NCBI RefSeq assembly: GCF_901709675.1
Contig: NC_051087.1
Span: 8,458,884 to 8,522,883 of the forward strand
From: Syngnathus acus
Lineage: Eukaryota; Chordata; Actinopteri; Syngnathiformes; Syngnathidae
Direction: 5' to 3'
Length of the DNA stretch: 64,000 bases
Made by a program: the position numbers and the translations under genes. Position 1 is the stretch's first letter, and each line of letters starts with the position of its first letter. This document shows, piece after piece, positions 1 through 12,100 of this stretch. The notes below the pieces were generated by a model. That model worked only from the letters and a program-made list of their open reading frames with translations, made no database searches and had not been told where the DNA came from.

Positions 1-1969
1 AAATTCAGTTTAACAACACATTTTTTTCCCACATTGATACCAACATAAGTATTCAACTATTGACTAGTCACCAATACCGGTACCAAGTATGAAATATTTG
101 AAATTTTCCCAAAACACATAATTATTAAATAAAGACGTATATGTATGTGCTAATTTATATACAACATACTGACATGGTATAGTATAACCAAACTTGGTAT
201 CGGTACTCGGGGCATCCTCAAATAATATTATGGACATACTTTGACGTGAGTTGACAATGTTTCTTATCACTAGTGTGATCTGTGCAACTCAACAATAACA
301 TGATCGTATGAAGGAATGTGTCTTTTGATACTGATATCCGAGAAAAGAAAACTTGTCATCGCTCTGTTACTGACATCACAATAAGAAGTCCTCCTGTGAG
401 CAAACACATTTGTTCCACACCCACTAGTGTCATTGTCTGAGTATTACTCAAAAGCTCCCTGTTAGAAGATGGAAAGTAAACTCAGGCGTTACTGTTTTGT
501 TATGGCCAGTCCTATCGGGCGTTGTAGATCCGGTACAACTTGTTCTGTTGCATATAGTAGTGGGCAAGTTTTGTTTTTGCAGAGTTTTTCACCATCCTGA
601 ACCTTGTTCCAGTCTTGCTGCCGCTATGTGGTATGCTGTGGAAGTTTGCATTCTAGTCCGATGTACAACAAAAGACATACGTCAGAGGGGAAACATTGTC
701 ATTCCACTTTTCCACTCCATGATGCCTAATCGGCTCAAAAGCGAGGTATGCGTATTGTAGCTCTTAAGAGATTTATAAAACGTGAAACACCAAACCTGAC
801 AAGGGAGAAAAAAGTGGGCATCCAATAGTGTGGTGTACAATATTTCAAGAAGACAAACACAGCACTCCATTCACTTAAGAAGACAATACATATAATTTAA
901 ATAAAAACAAAACAATTTAAAGCGGTTCTAAAGTGTTTTCTTGCTCTCGTGTTTTTTACCTTCAGAATCAAGATTTATAGCACGGTAATATACTCACAAT
1001 TGTTCTGGTATTCTTCAACTTGATAATTCATGTGTTACTAATCCAGCACTCCTGTAATGACTGGAACGTTTGTAGTGTTGTGCCTGAGGGTTTTTAGTAG
1101 GGGTGAATGGTTGTGGAAAATAATCAAAATGCACGCCCCCTCTCAATATTCTGATTGTGAATTAATATGCAGTAATTGTCTCAAAGTTCTCGTCTCATGT
1201 ATTTGAAATAATAAATTAATATTTTATTTCCTGTAGACAGAATAAGTGTATACAGGAAATTGAAATAGTTCTCTTTGCAGAATTTTATCCACGAGTATTT
1301 TTTTTCTTTTACTGTCCTAATTTTATTACAATGAATCCTTTTGTTGGTGCTATGTCTTTTGTGCTTGATATTGATGCTATTTAAGAGATAATGTAGATGT
1401 ATTTATCTATCTTGAATTTTTGGGGGGGTTCTGTTATTCATTGTGTATTATTTGTGTTGACAAATTCTTTAGCGATTAGTGCGTGTGAAGAATACGCTTT
1501 GTCTGGCTTGAATGAATGAGCTGTCGATCAGCAAGCAGGTTTCGACAGATTTAAGCGCCAGCATGTGTTGGACGTTGGTTTTATTAATCATTCAGCCCTG
1601 TGTTTTAGTAGAGTGCACAGACCCCACCTTTTTAATTGAGCTTTTAACTAATATTTATCTATTTACTTTTCTTACCTTTATTTACATGAGCTATACATAT
1701 GTTATATTGAGCTTCCCACAGTTTATTAGCGGTATGGGTGTGATTATATTGGACCTTTGGCACATTGACGTTTCAATTCCTTATGAAATATGAGTTGTTT
1801 TTACATGCATGAAAAGCTCTCTAGAAGTAAAGTTAGATTAACTGACTAGTACGTAGGTGTGGGTTGCTTTGCTAAAGCACACAGACTTATCTTTTGTGTA
1901 CCATTGTGCTCTGAGAAATGTTTTTGTATTGTGTGGGAACTCAGTGACACCCTTGTGTTTTCTTTCTAG
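1..1969. other. Region upstream of the first recognised gne exon; no coding sequence recognised
   Basis: This AT-rich stretch has only short open frames that resemble nothing I know. It precedes the first supported gne exon, so it probably holds the gne promoter, 5' UTR exon(s) and/or first intron. I looked for an upstream exon that would extend the long GNE isoform and could not identify one. No RNA gene or clear transposon was recognised. Confidence 0.5.
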
Positions 1970-4900
1970 GAGTTGTACTACAAGAGGATGCAAAGCAGAG
2001 AGAAAAAGAAAAGGGAAAAGATGGACAATCTGAATCAGGTGTGACAGATAAATAACCATTAACTTGCAAAAAAAAAAAACCCATTATACATATTCAAGTA
2101 TCAACTTCTATGACGTGTGCTGTTGTTCCATTGGTATAGTGTAAGAAGAGGCTGAGAGTGTGCGTGGCGACATGCAACAGGGCTGACTACTCGAAACTGG
2201 CCCCAATCATGTTTGGGATCAAATCCCACCCTGATGACTATGACTTGGATGTAGTGGTCCTTGGTTCACATCTTATTGATGATTATGGGTAAGATACACA
2301 TGCAACCTAGCGTACACACCTAAAATAAAGCTGCGCTGCTTAGTATGTTCTAGTTTATTAACTGTGCAACTGTAAACAAAAATGTCATGTTTACACCACC
2401 ACTTGAGGAGTACAGTGGACTCCTATTGTCAATCTCAGGTCGCAAATATGCAGGGGTCCATCATACAGTCGTCATTTGAACATTGTTTTCTTCTGCCTGT
2501 GTCATAGGAACACTTTTCGTATGATTGAGCAGGACGACTTTGACATCAGCTCCAAACTGCACACGATTGTAAGAGGGGAGGATGAAGCAGCCATGGTGGA
2601 GAGTGTTGGACTTGCTCTGGTCAAGCTTCCTGATGTGCTACAAAGATTACGCCCAGATATTGTCGTTATCCATGGAGATCGTTTTGATGCGCTAGCTCTA
2701 GCAACTTCAGCCGCACTGATGAACATTAGAATACTTCACCTAGAGGGAGGAGAGGTGAGAAGATTGTGATGAATATTCAAGGGAACTTTTTACACAAAAT
2801 ACCACCATCATGACCAACGTTAAAATACAGCAGTGTAGTAGGCCAAAATATTCATTAAAAAAAAAAAACTAGGCAGTTTTTTTTTTTTAAATAATTTTTG
2901 TTTAATATTATCGTACAGAATGCCAGCACTAACATATGCAGTTTGTATTCTAGTCAAACAGTAGTTTTCAAACTTTTTGTCAGAATATGAATCAGCTGTA
3001 ATCTCAAGAATTAATTAAAAAATTAAAAGTGTTTATTCAAAATATATTGCACAGAAAAGTAAAATATAAAAAAAATATTTTAAATAGTGAACCTATTTAA
3101 ACAGGCTCTATGCATAGCTACACTATGTCCTCACTATGTCCAAAACTAAATGCCTCTTTTCTGGAAAAGAAACACTTGAGTGAAGTGATGCCGCCTCACA
3201 CAAAAGAGGTGGTCAGAAAAGAAAAGAGAAAGCTTTGGCAAAATAGTTTTTTGATGCCTCACCATGAGGGAGGTTCTGTTAATTGTTTGGAAGAAAGTAT
3301 TCTAGACTATGCAAAAATCACAAAACGTGCCAAAGTGAATCGGTCAAGAATAACGTCTCACTTTTTGGGTGAAAGACTGCTCTACAGAGTTACCTTCTAA
3401 CTTGAACATGTTTTGTTTTACTGTACATTATACATGATCTCAGGTCTCATTTTGGCAAATTTCTTAGGTGAGCGGCACAATTGATGACTCAATCCGCCAC
3501 GCCATCAGTAAACTGGCCCATTACCATGCCTGCTGCACACGAAGGGCAGAGCAACACCTCATTTCCATGTGTGAGGACCACTCTCGGATCTTACTGACTG
3601 GCTGTCCCTCCTACGATAAGCTGCTATCACCACATAACCGTGAGGACTATCTGGATATCATCAAGAGCTGGTTGGGTATGTCAGACACAGGTCATGAAAA
3701 TGTCAGGGTTCCCTACGCGACGATGGAAAAGTATGAAATTTGATTCCATTAATTTCTAGTTCAGACACATAAGGAAATGGGATGGAAAATTGTGAAATAC
3801 AAATGTTAAAATTTTGAGTGAGTTGATTTGCAAAAAAAAATTAATTTGCAAAAAATATAATAGTTCTTGCACTTAATGTAGTTTTGCTGTTCAGCAGTTT
3901 TGTGCCATCCTTAAATGGTGAATTCTATGCAAGAAAGCACCTTTGCACTGCAACAAAAATCACAGTACATATGTGATTATTTTATTTGCGTGTTTACATT
4001 TGTTTACTCTTCTTAGTCAATCTCTCATGCATTGTAAGTGGAAAAACATTTGCTTCAGTAAAACTTGATTTTGACTATAAAACGTATGAAATTATAAATC
4101 GGTAGTGTCATTAATTATTTTCATTGGCGAAAGACAACATTCGATTTGTATCATCTCTGAATTCCTCAGAATGATACACATCAATTTGTTACAAATTATT
4201 ACCTACAGAGAACTCTAAAAATCAGGGTCTGGTAAAATGTTGAAATCTCAAATGTGTAGGAACCCTGAACTCAATAAGTCAGCTCATTTGTTGATCACAT
4301 TTTTATTGCATTCTACAGGCGACAATGTGAAGGATCATGACTACATTGTGGCGTTGCAGCACCCAGTCACCACTGACATTCAGCACTCTATTAAGATCTA
4401 TGGACTTATGTTGGATGCACTTATCTCCTTCAATAAAAGGACACTCATCCTCTTTCCCAACATTGATGCTGGTTGGTATTATAGGTTATTATGGCATGAT
4501 CTTTATTAAATGATCAAATATGTATGGATAGGCCAATATGAGTAGAACCAAGAAGCCCATAGCTCAATCCATTCTTGAATATACTCTAATACTTATCCTG
4601 TCCACAGGAAGTAAGGAAATGGTGCGTGTCATGAGAAAAAAGGGCATTGAGACACATCCCAACTTCCAGGCAGTGAAGCACATCCCCTTTGAGCAGTTCA
4701 TTCAACTGGTATGCCATGCCGGCTGCATGATTGGGAACAGCAGCTGTGGTGTGCGAGAGGCCGGGGCCTTTGGCACACCGGTCATCAACCTGGGAACGAG
4801 ACAAACAGGCAGAGAGACGGGTGAAAATGTGATATTGTGAATTTGAGTCTCTAGCGGCCCCTACTGTGCATATTTGGCTCTTACTATCTCAATTGAACAA

Positions 4901-7493
4901 TGAAATGTCTTCAGGCTGGGAGAGCTCAAAATTCTACTTCTCTTTCTGCTAGGTGAAAATGTTCTGCATGTGAGGGATGCTGACTCTCATAGTAAGATCT
5001 ACCATGCTCTGCAGCTGCAGTTTGGAAAGCGATACCCCTGGTAATGTTCCTTTTTATTAAAAACAGCGGTTCAGTACGTCTTCCAGATTTTGTTAAAGCT
5101 TCAGCGGCGGTCTGCATTCTCTCAGTTCTCTTCCTAATGTTCCTGCCTTTCCAGTTCTAAGATCTATGGTGATGGAAACGCTGTTCCTCGCATTCTCAAG
5201 TTCTTACAATCCATTGACCTGAGTAAGCCCCTTCAGAAGACTTTCTGCTTTCCTTTGGTGAAAGACTCCATATCCCAAGACATTGATCACATCCTGGAGA
5301 AACAAAGTGCTTTGGCTGTGGACCTTGGCGGAACCAATCTCAGAGTAGCAATTGTTTGCTCCCAGGTAAGTTGACCAGTCTCATCTGAAGACTTTTATAT
5401 ACTACAGATAATCAATCTTTATTAGTTCTCTAATGAGATTTTTTTTCCCCACCACCCATCTCTTTCTTTCTATACTTGACTGCCCCTTGCTTTATCAAGG
5501 GTATCGTAGTGAAGAAATATACTCAACCAAATCCAAAGACCTTTGAGCCCAGGATGCAGCTCATATTGAAAATGTGTGAACATGCCATGCAAGATGCAGT
5601 GTCTCTCAACTGTAGGATTTTGGGAGTTGGTATGAAACTATGATACACAGCACTGTATGAAAAAAAACAGCAAATTTATGCTCATTGCATCAAATCTTTC
5701 CATCCATAGGAGTATCCACTGGTGGACGCGTAAACCCACAAGAGGGTGTGGTACTGGACTCAACAAAGCTAATTCAGGAGTGGACATCTGTGGATTTGAG
5801 AACGCCCATCTCAGATGCCTTCCACCTGCCCGTCTGGGTGGACAATGACGGAAACTGTGCTGCCTTAGCCGAAAGGAAGTTTGGTCATGGAAAAGGAGTG
5901 GAGAACTTTGTCACAGTCATCACAGGAACAGGTGAGTTGCCATAGTTTTCACGCAGTCATTTGCTCATTCCCTGCTGTCCTCCATCACACAGATTTGTTC
6001 ATCCATTCACATTCAGACACTCAGTTATCCAATCAAATTATTAATAATAAAGAATAAAAAAAATACAACAATTAAAGGGGGAGTTGAATGTCTATCAAAT
6101 TAATCATTAATACAATAGAAAAACAAGACATTTCAATTAGTAATAACAAAAGATCAATGGGTATCCTTCTTATATATTACATTATATATTTTTTGAGCCA
6201 ATACAGATAAATTCCTGTTTCTCAAGCTCGATATTAATAACCAAGAACATTCTTTTTGTGGGTGAAGGGGTTATTTTTTTCTTTCATTAACAGGGAGGCA
6301 CCAACAATTCTGTTCTTAAAATACTCGAAAAATAAAGTGGAATTGAGGGCTGAGTTGACCTAATTTGTATCTATGTTACTCATTGTTGAAATTGCATTGA
6401 TACAGTGAGTGTAGGTTCATCCTACTCATTTGCAATTTTGGACTTTGAAAGGTATCGGAGGAGGGATTATCCAGCACAACGAGCTGATCCATGGCAGTAC
6501 ATTTTGTGGCGCCGAACTAGGTCACATCATGGTGTCGTTAGACGGCCCGGAGTGTTCGTGTGGAAGCCGAGGATGCATCGAGGCTTACGCTTCTGGTCTG
6601 GCCCTGCAGAGAGAGGCCAAAAAAATGAATGATGGTGAGTGACAGTTGGATTGTATCATATTTGTGTATATGATGAGGCTTACTAAATGCTCAGCATTTA
6701 CTAATTAGCTAGATAGCAAGAGAAGTGAAATTGGTTTCTTGACAAAAATTGAGTTTTTCATCTGTTACAAAGTTAGAGAGTGAACAGCTGCAACTTGGGA
6801 TCCCGATAACTAAAATTATGTTAAATGTTCTTCCAGATCTTTACTTCTCACTCCAAGGTAACTCCAATGCAATAAGAAAATACTGTTGTGTTTTTCAGAT
6901 GAACTATTGAAAGGGGAGGGATTGGTTCTGAAGCGGTCTGAGCCCATCACTGCCGCTCACCTCATCAGTGCAGCAAAACTGGGGAATGCCAAAGCTGTAG
7001 CTATTCTCAACAAGGGTCAGAACCTAAACGAGCACACCTACACACACAGACACATCAGGAAAAAAACGGGAATGGTCTCTTCTTATGTAATGAGTAACCA
7101 CATTAAAGCAATCTGTTGCTTTAGTCTCCTCCTGACATCAAATAGGGTGTAATAGTAGAATGAGAAGAGAAACAAAATAAATCATTTCCAGGTAAACCTA
7201 AAAATGCGTGACAGCAAATAGTTAATATGCATTCCATTTTTCTGTTTCTCTTTGTAGCCTCCACAGCTCTAGGTGTCGGCATTATCAACATCATGCATAC
7301 ACTCAACCCCTCACTTGTGATCCTATCTGGTGTCTTGGCCTCCATCTACGAAGAACCGGTGAAGCACCTCATTGCTAGTAAAGCCCTCTTACCAGCTCAG
7401 AGTACCAAGGTGGTAACGTCAGACTTGGAAGAACCCGCTTTACTAGGAGCGGCGAGCATGGTGTTAGACTATGCTACGAGAAGGACTTATTAA
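1970..7493 (+). CDS. gne: Bifunctional UDP-N-acetylglucosamine 2-epimerase / N-acetylmannosamine kinase (GNE), complete
   Basis: GNE is the cytosolic, rate-limiting enzyme of sialic acid synthesis: it turns UDP-GlcNAc into ManNAc and phosphorylates it to ManNAc-6-P. Exons, all GT-AG and in phase: 1970-2038, 2140-2288, 2508-2754, 3468-3675, 4319-4471, 4608-4820, 4953-5040, 5155-5365, 5500-5629, 5710-5931, 6452-6634, 6899-7015, 7258-7493. Starting at ATG 2021 (MDNLNQ) gives 724 residues, close to the 722-residue human form; ATG 1988 in the same exon would add 11. The epimerase half carries [29 protein letters not shown] and the GNSSCGVRE loop. The two arginines of MVRVMRKKG, the CMP-sialic acid feedback site mutated in human sialuria, are kept. 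The kinase half is a ROK sugar kinase: phosphate loop [15 protein letters not shown], catalytic [11 protein letters not shown], and the zinc motif ELGHIM...[13 protein letters not shown] see no frameshift. It lies 1.7 kb upstream of clta, the same neighbour as in human. Confidence 0.97.
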
Positions 7494-9164
7494 ACGACAC
7501 ACTTGTCTCTTGATTCCTTGTGCCATCAAGAAGACATCGTCTTGAAGTTGATTTTCCAAACATATGTTAACATATCCAAATCCAGTTTATAAAAATGAAA
7601 AATGCCTTTTCTGTCGTTTCCTGTTTGGTGATATGTTGTGTTCAGGAAAATGAAACCAATTCCCACTTTTTTAAAATTAATTGATCCTTAATCAAAGGTT
7701 GCCTGGATACGTATTTCTTGTGTCAAGTGGATCCATTGTGCATTCTTCTATCACATAAAATCTTTTTTGATTTCCGGATTTTTAAAAAAAGCAAGTAGTT
7801 TGTTTTTTACAAAAAAAACATAGCATAACAACATACTCCAAGCAGGAATTTGCTTCTCTTTGTAAAATAATAACCAGTAGTCCATTGAGAAGGTTCTTTT
7901 GCCAATGACCACATTTTTGCTAGATATATCTTTCAATCTCTTTCTGTATCGCTTCCTGTTTCACTTTTCTACAAATGTTTATCCCCTACTGAGATACAAT
8001 CTAACATCATAGTTCCATGTCATTCTTTGAAGACTTGGAATGAGTTAAATAATGATATTCTAGTTGCTTGTCTCAAAGACTTTAGTAACAATTAATGTAC
8101 AATTTAATTTAATTATGAAATTATAGGCTGAATAATCACGTGACTGAAACTTACTGTTTTTGCTGCTATGAAGGATAGTTTTTCAGTGGTACACATTGTA
8201 TGTATACTTTATAATGTACTGCCATTGTTTGTTTAAATTTGGTTAATGATGGTCCAAGTGAGTACACAATGAATGGGTTATATTTACAATGCCTACCTTC
8301 AAGGTAGTCATTTAACAATATATATGTACTTGAATAAAAGAGAATATTTGGGGTGTGTATGTAGTGATTGATTGTCATTCCGCAAAGCCCAACCTGAAAC
8401 CTGATCATCAGAAATGTTTGAAACTTGGTACATTGAGTCAGGTGCTTTTCACCTGAACGATGGGACGCTGTCGGGGCAGTTCAATAATTAACCACTGTGA
8501 CGTGATTCCTGGGTTAGAGACCAATGTTGTTTCTACGGCGCTTAACCTTGAGGATCAAGAATGAGGTAAATCTGTGAGATTGAATCGAGTTTGGCGTCCA
8601 ATATCGGTCCCTTCATTGTGCGTAAATTTGCCGTAGGTTTCAATTTTAAAGGTTGCAATAAAAAGATCACCCTAAAAACGATCAAGTCGTCAATTAAGAA
8701 GGGTTAATTAAAATAGGAAGTATCGCTAGAGTACATTAAAGCAACAAACACAATTATTTATAAAATATTTCCATCACATATTTCATGCAAATTGTGGGGT
8801 TCAGGATGGTAAGATGTCTCAATAAATGTGACACTGGTGATTGCGTAGTTTAAGTATGAAGAATGGGTTATTCTTTTTTTTTTTTTTTCTTCATTGAAGT
8901 TGTGACAGCACGTATAGGTCACGAGCCTGCATCGGGGTGGGCGTTCGTATTTGATTGGACAGAGATTGAGACAGGGCTTCTCCTATTGGTTCTTCATCCA
9001 ATCAGTCGGTTTTCATGGCTTTTTATTTGCCAGTCGTCCATTTCCGTTTGTCTATAAGCTTCATGTCTTTTTTTCTAGCGTGTCCTTTCCTTTCGGCTAA
9101 TCGCCCTATGGTCAATACCTACACCTGCTAAATATTTGCACATTTCGACAGAGTAAAAGGCAAT
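7494..9164. other. gne 3' UTR / clta promoter interval
   Basis: The stretch is AT-rich and no open frame has recognisable homology. The left part is expected to hold the gne 3' UTR; several AATAAA-like sites exist (for example near 8332 and 8657) but none can be singled out. The right end carries a CCAAT-box cluster immediately upstream of clta. Confidence 0.5.
8954..9002 (+). promoter_or_regulatory. CCAAT-box cluster upstream of clta
   Basis: Three CCAAT boxes fall within 50 bp: ATTGG at 8954-8958, ATTGG at 8985-8989 and CCAAT at 8998-9002, about 160-210 bp before the clta ATG. NF-Y-bound CCAAT clusters are typical of housekeeping promoters. The motifs are seen directly; promoter activity is inferred. 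Confidence 0.55.
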
Positions 9165-12100
9165 ATGGATGATTTTGACATGCTCAACTCACCGGCCGCT
9201 GGTAACGGCGTCGGCTCAGATGAGGACCCCGCCGCGGCGTTTTTGGCCCAACAGGAGAGCGAAATTGCGGGGATTGAAAACGACGAAGGCTTCAGCATCC
9301 TGGACAGTGGAGACGTCCCTTCGTCGCTGGCGGATTCCAACGGTGGGTGACTGTCCTTGTCAACGGAGGACAGATTGATCTCGCATCCCTGATAAAAGTC
9401 TTGCATTAGATAGATCCCAAGTTGTTTATAATGTACTATTCTGTCCATCTCGGTTACAGCTAGCTCTGCTATGCTAACCTGACTCCTGACAACACAGTAC
9501 TTTTAGGGGAAAAATATCACAATGATAAGGATAGAAACAAATTGACGTTTGATGGGTATGTGTAAAATTAAGTGAAATGTGTGAGTTCATGGTCTGCTGC
9601 CAAGAAGAGAACATCGATAATGACATAACGATGATAACGTTTGAGTGACTAAATAAATAGCCAAGAAACAAAATAATTAAAAAAAAAAACACACACACAA
9701 ACAGTAGCTTTTCCTTTAAATGTAGCACATAATCCCTCAAACTGCTCTTCAAATGTTGCAAAATGTAAATTTTGAGGAATTTGTAACTGTGTGAGTTTAA
9801 AAAACATAATTTTTGCTTAAGTTTCATGCTATATTGTAGTTGAAGATTGAGACTTTGTGATTATATTAGTGAATGAAAGCCTTACATTGAATTGCAGTGG
9901 CATGAATTCCTTTTTTTTTTTTTTTAATCGTTGCACTTTGTACTTCACTGATCATATTTCCGCAGAGGTGTTCTTAGGTTTTAAAGAACCCTGCTGCATT
10001 GTTTCTAACACAATATTTCCTGTTGTCTTTGTAGATGGTGCTGTCAATGGAGAGTTCCATGGGGTAATTAGTCTTGACAATCTTTTTAAAGATTATCACA
10101 TCTTTTTTTTTTTTATTGTTTCTTAGTTTGCAACTCCAGATCAACAAAGCAAATGGTTTAATGTCAGACATTTTTAATTATTCAAATCAATTGTGAACGG
10201 TGTTTAACTCTAAAATCAAAATTGAAAATTTGCATACCACCCATTTTTTAAATCTTTAGAGAAACTTCTGAAATTAAGTATGTTTATCTAAACCATCATA
10301 AGAGTTGCATGCCAGAGTTTTACCACAATTCCACCTTGCAGTATTTTGCAAGGTGGATCACCACATTAAAGTTTGCAACAGGCAAAAATACAATAAAATG
10401 TTGTTTTAACGTATCTGGCTTCTAGAACCTTCCCAATTTCCCTTTCCTGTGCTGTCATTGCAACATTGCTGCCTTTTGCATTGTCAGGACTTCCTTTGGC
10501 CTATAAGAGAAGAACAAAAAATTACATCAATTTAGTTTTTACAGAGAGACAACTGCAAATTTCACTTGTGCTAAGGGATAAAAACTGCAAGAATGAATTC
10601 TGCAACTCTGAGCTAGTGGTTGGAACCATTTAGAATTGTAAGAAGTATCGGTTGTCACTACTCTGCATATCATGTTTCTTAGGAAAGCAACGGCCCATCT
10701 GACGCCTATGCAGCAATTTCCAACGCCGACCGCCTGCAGGCAGAGCCTGAAAGCCTTCGCAAATGGAGGGAGGAGCAAAGAGAGCGACTGGAGATGCTTG
10801 GTAAGCCCAGAAGAGCTCCATTACATTGAGTGATGTAGTATATTCTGCAAAAGGCACCCGTATGGGTATGCGTTAGTTAGCATCGTGGTTGAATCGCCTG
10901 TCTCCTTCCCTTCTTTTTTCCCTCCTTCCTCTGATTGGTTATGTACCTGGTAAAATGTGGTCTCTCTATGCTTACGTTCCTGGCCAGATGATAACTCTCG
11001 CAAGCAAGAGTCTGAGTGGAAGACCAAGGCCAAGGTGGAACTTGAGGAATGGCATTCCAGGCAAAATGAGCAACTGGAGAAAACCAAAGCCAATAACAGG
11101 TACTGGCTTGAAAGATTGCTTCTGTCTTGGGGGATAGTATTGGTAATAATAATAATACAAGTTCTGTGTCGGCAATAAAGCCCTGTGTTATAATGTACAT
11201 TTAAATATAAGTTGGGCACTAAACCTAGTTTTTTTTCACTCTCGTAAATCGGGTTTTCATAATGATAATAATACTAATAATATTATGTTGGTTTTGTTCT
11301 TTGAACGAGGTGATGTTCATGCACAGCTCATTTTGTGCACCAGTAAAAAACATCTATGTCTTGAATTTGAAAAAATGTATTTTATTTTTTAACTAAAGAG
11401 GGGTTCGGTGAATGCGCATATGAAACTGGCGGGGTTCGGTATCTCCAAAAAGGTTAAGAACCACTGCGTTATATGAAAACTGTTATTATTATATGTACAG
11501 TATGTGTATGGTAAGTACAGTTTGTGTACAGAAGAAATAGGGTGAATTTGATTGTTTAAAGTGTGAGAAATGTTGGCATGCAGTAAATTGTTCCTTCCTT
11601 AGATGTAAACCTTTTTTTTTTTTTTTAAAGTGTAATACAGTGGTGCCTTAAGATCTAAATGTATTGCTAACAGCTTTTGACGGATACAAGCCATCTCTTT
11701 ACCAGTCATGACATGAGCAAAATGTTGAGATATGTGCTTCTCAAATTCCACCACTAGAGGGCGGCAGCACACGTCACATCATCTGGCTACTATCCATCCA
11801 GTCAAGTCGGTTTCCTTGCAGTGGAAGGATTATATCAGTTAGTGGCAGTAATGAGCCGTTTGCCAACTTTCCATTGACTATATAAATAGGACAAGGAAGG
11901 AGAATGGTTATGTGTATGGGTGTGTTTAGTGCTGACATTTTCCCAAGGTTTTATTGAGAGCAAAGCTTATGTATACAGTACAGTATTGGTGAGTGTAGGC
12001 TTATCAGGAAAAAACGTTTTTTTTTTGTTTTGTTTTTAAATTAGTTAATGTCTATGATTTCACTGGGGAAAAATTATTTGTGATACAAGCATGCTGGGAG

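Noticed and set aside
2502-2726. Reverse-strand 74-residue frame overlapping gne exon 3
   Set aside because: It is an antisense shadow of a highly conserved coding exon.
10821-11219. 132-residue reverse-strand open frame over a clta exon
   Set aside because: It is the antisense shadow of the coiled-coil exon and flanking introns; no family resemblance.
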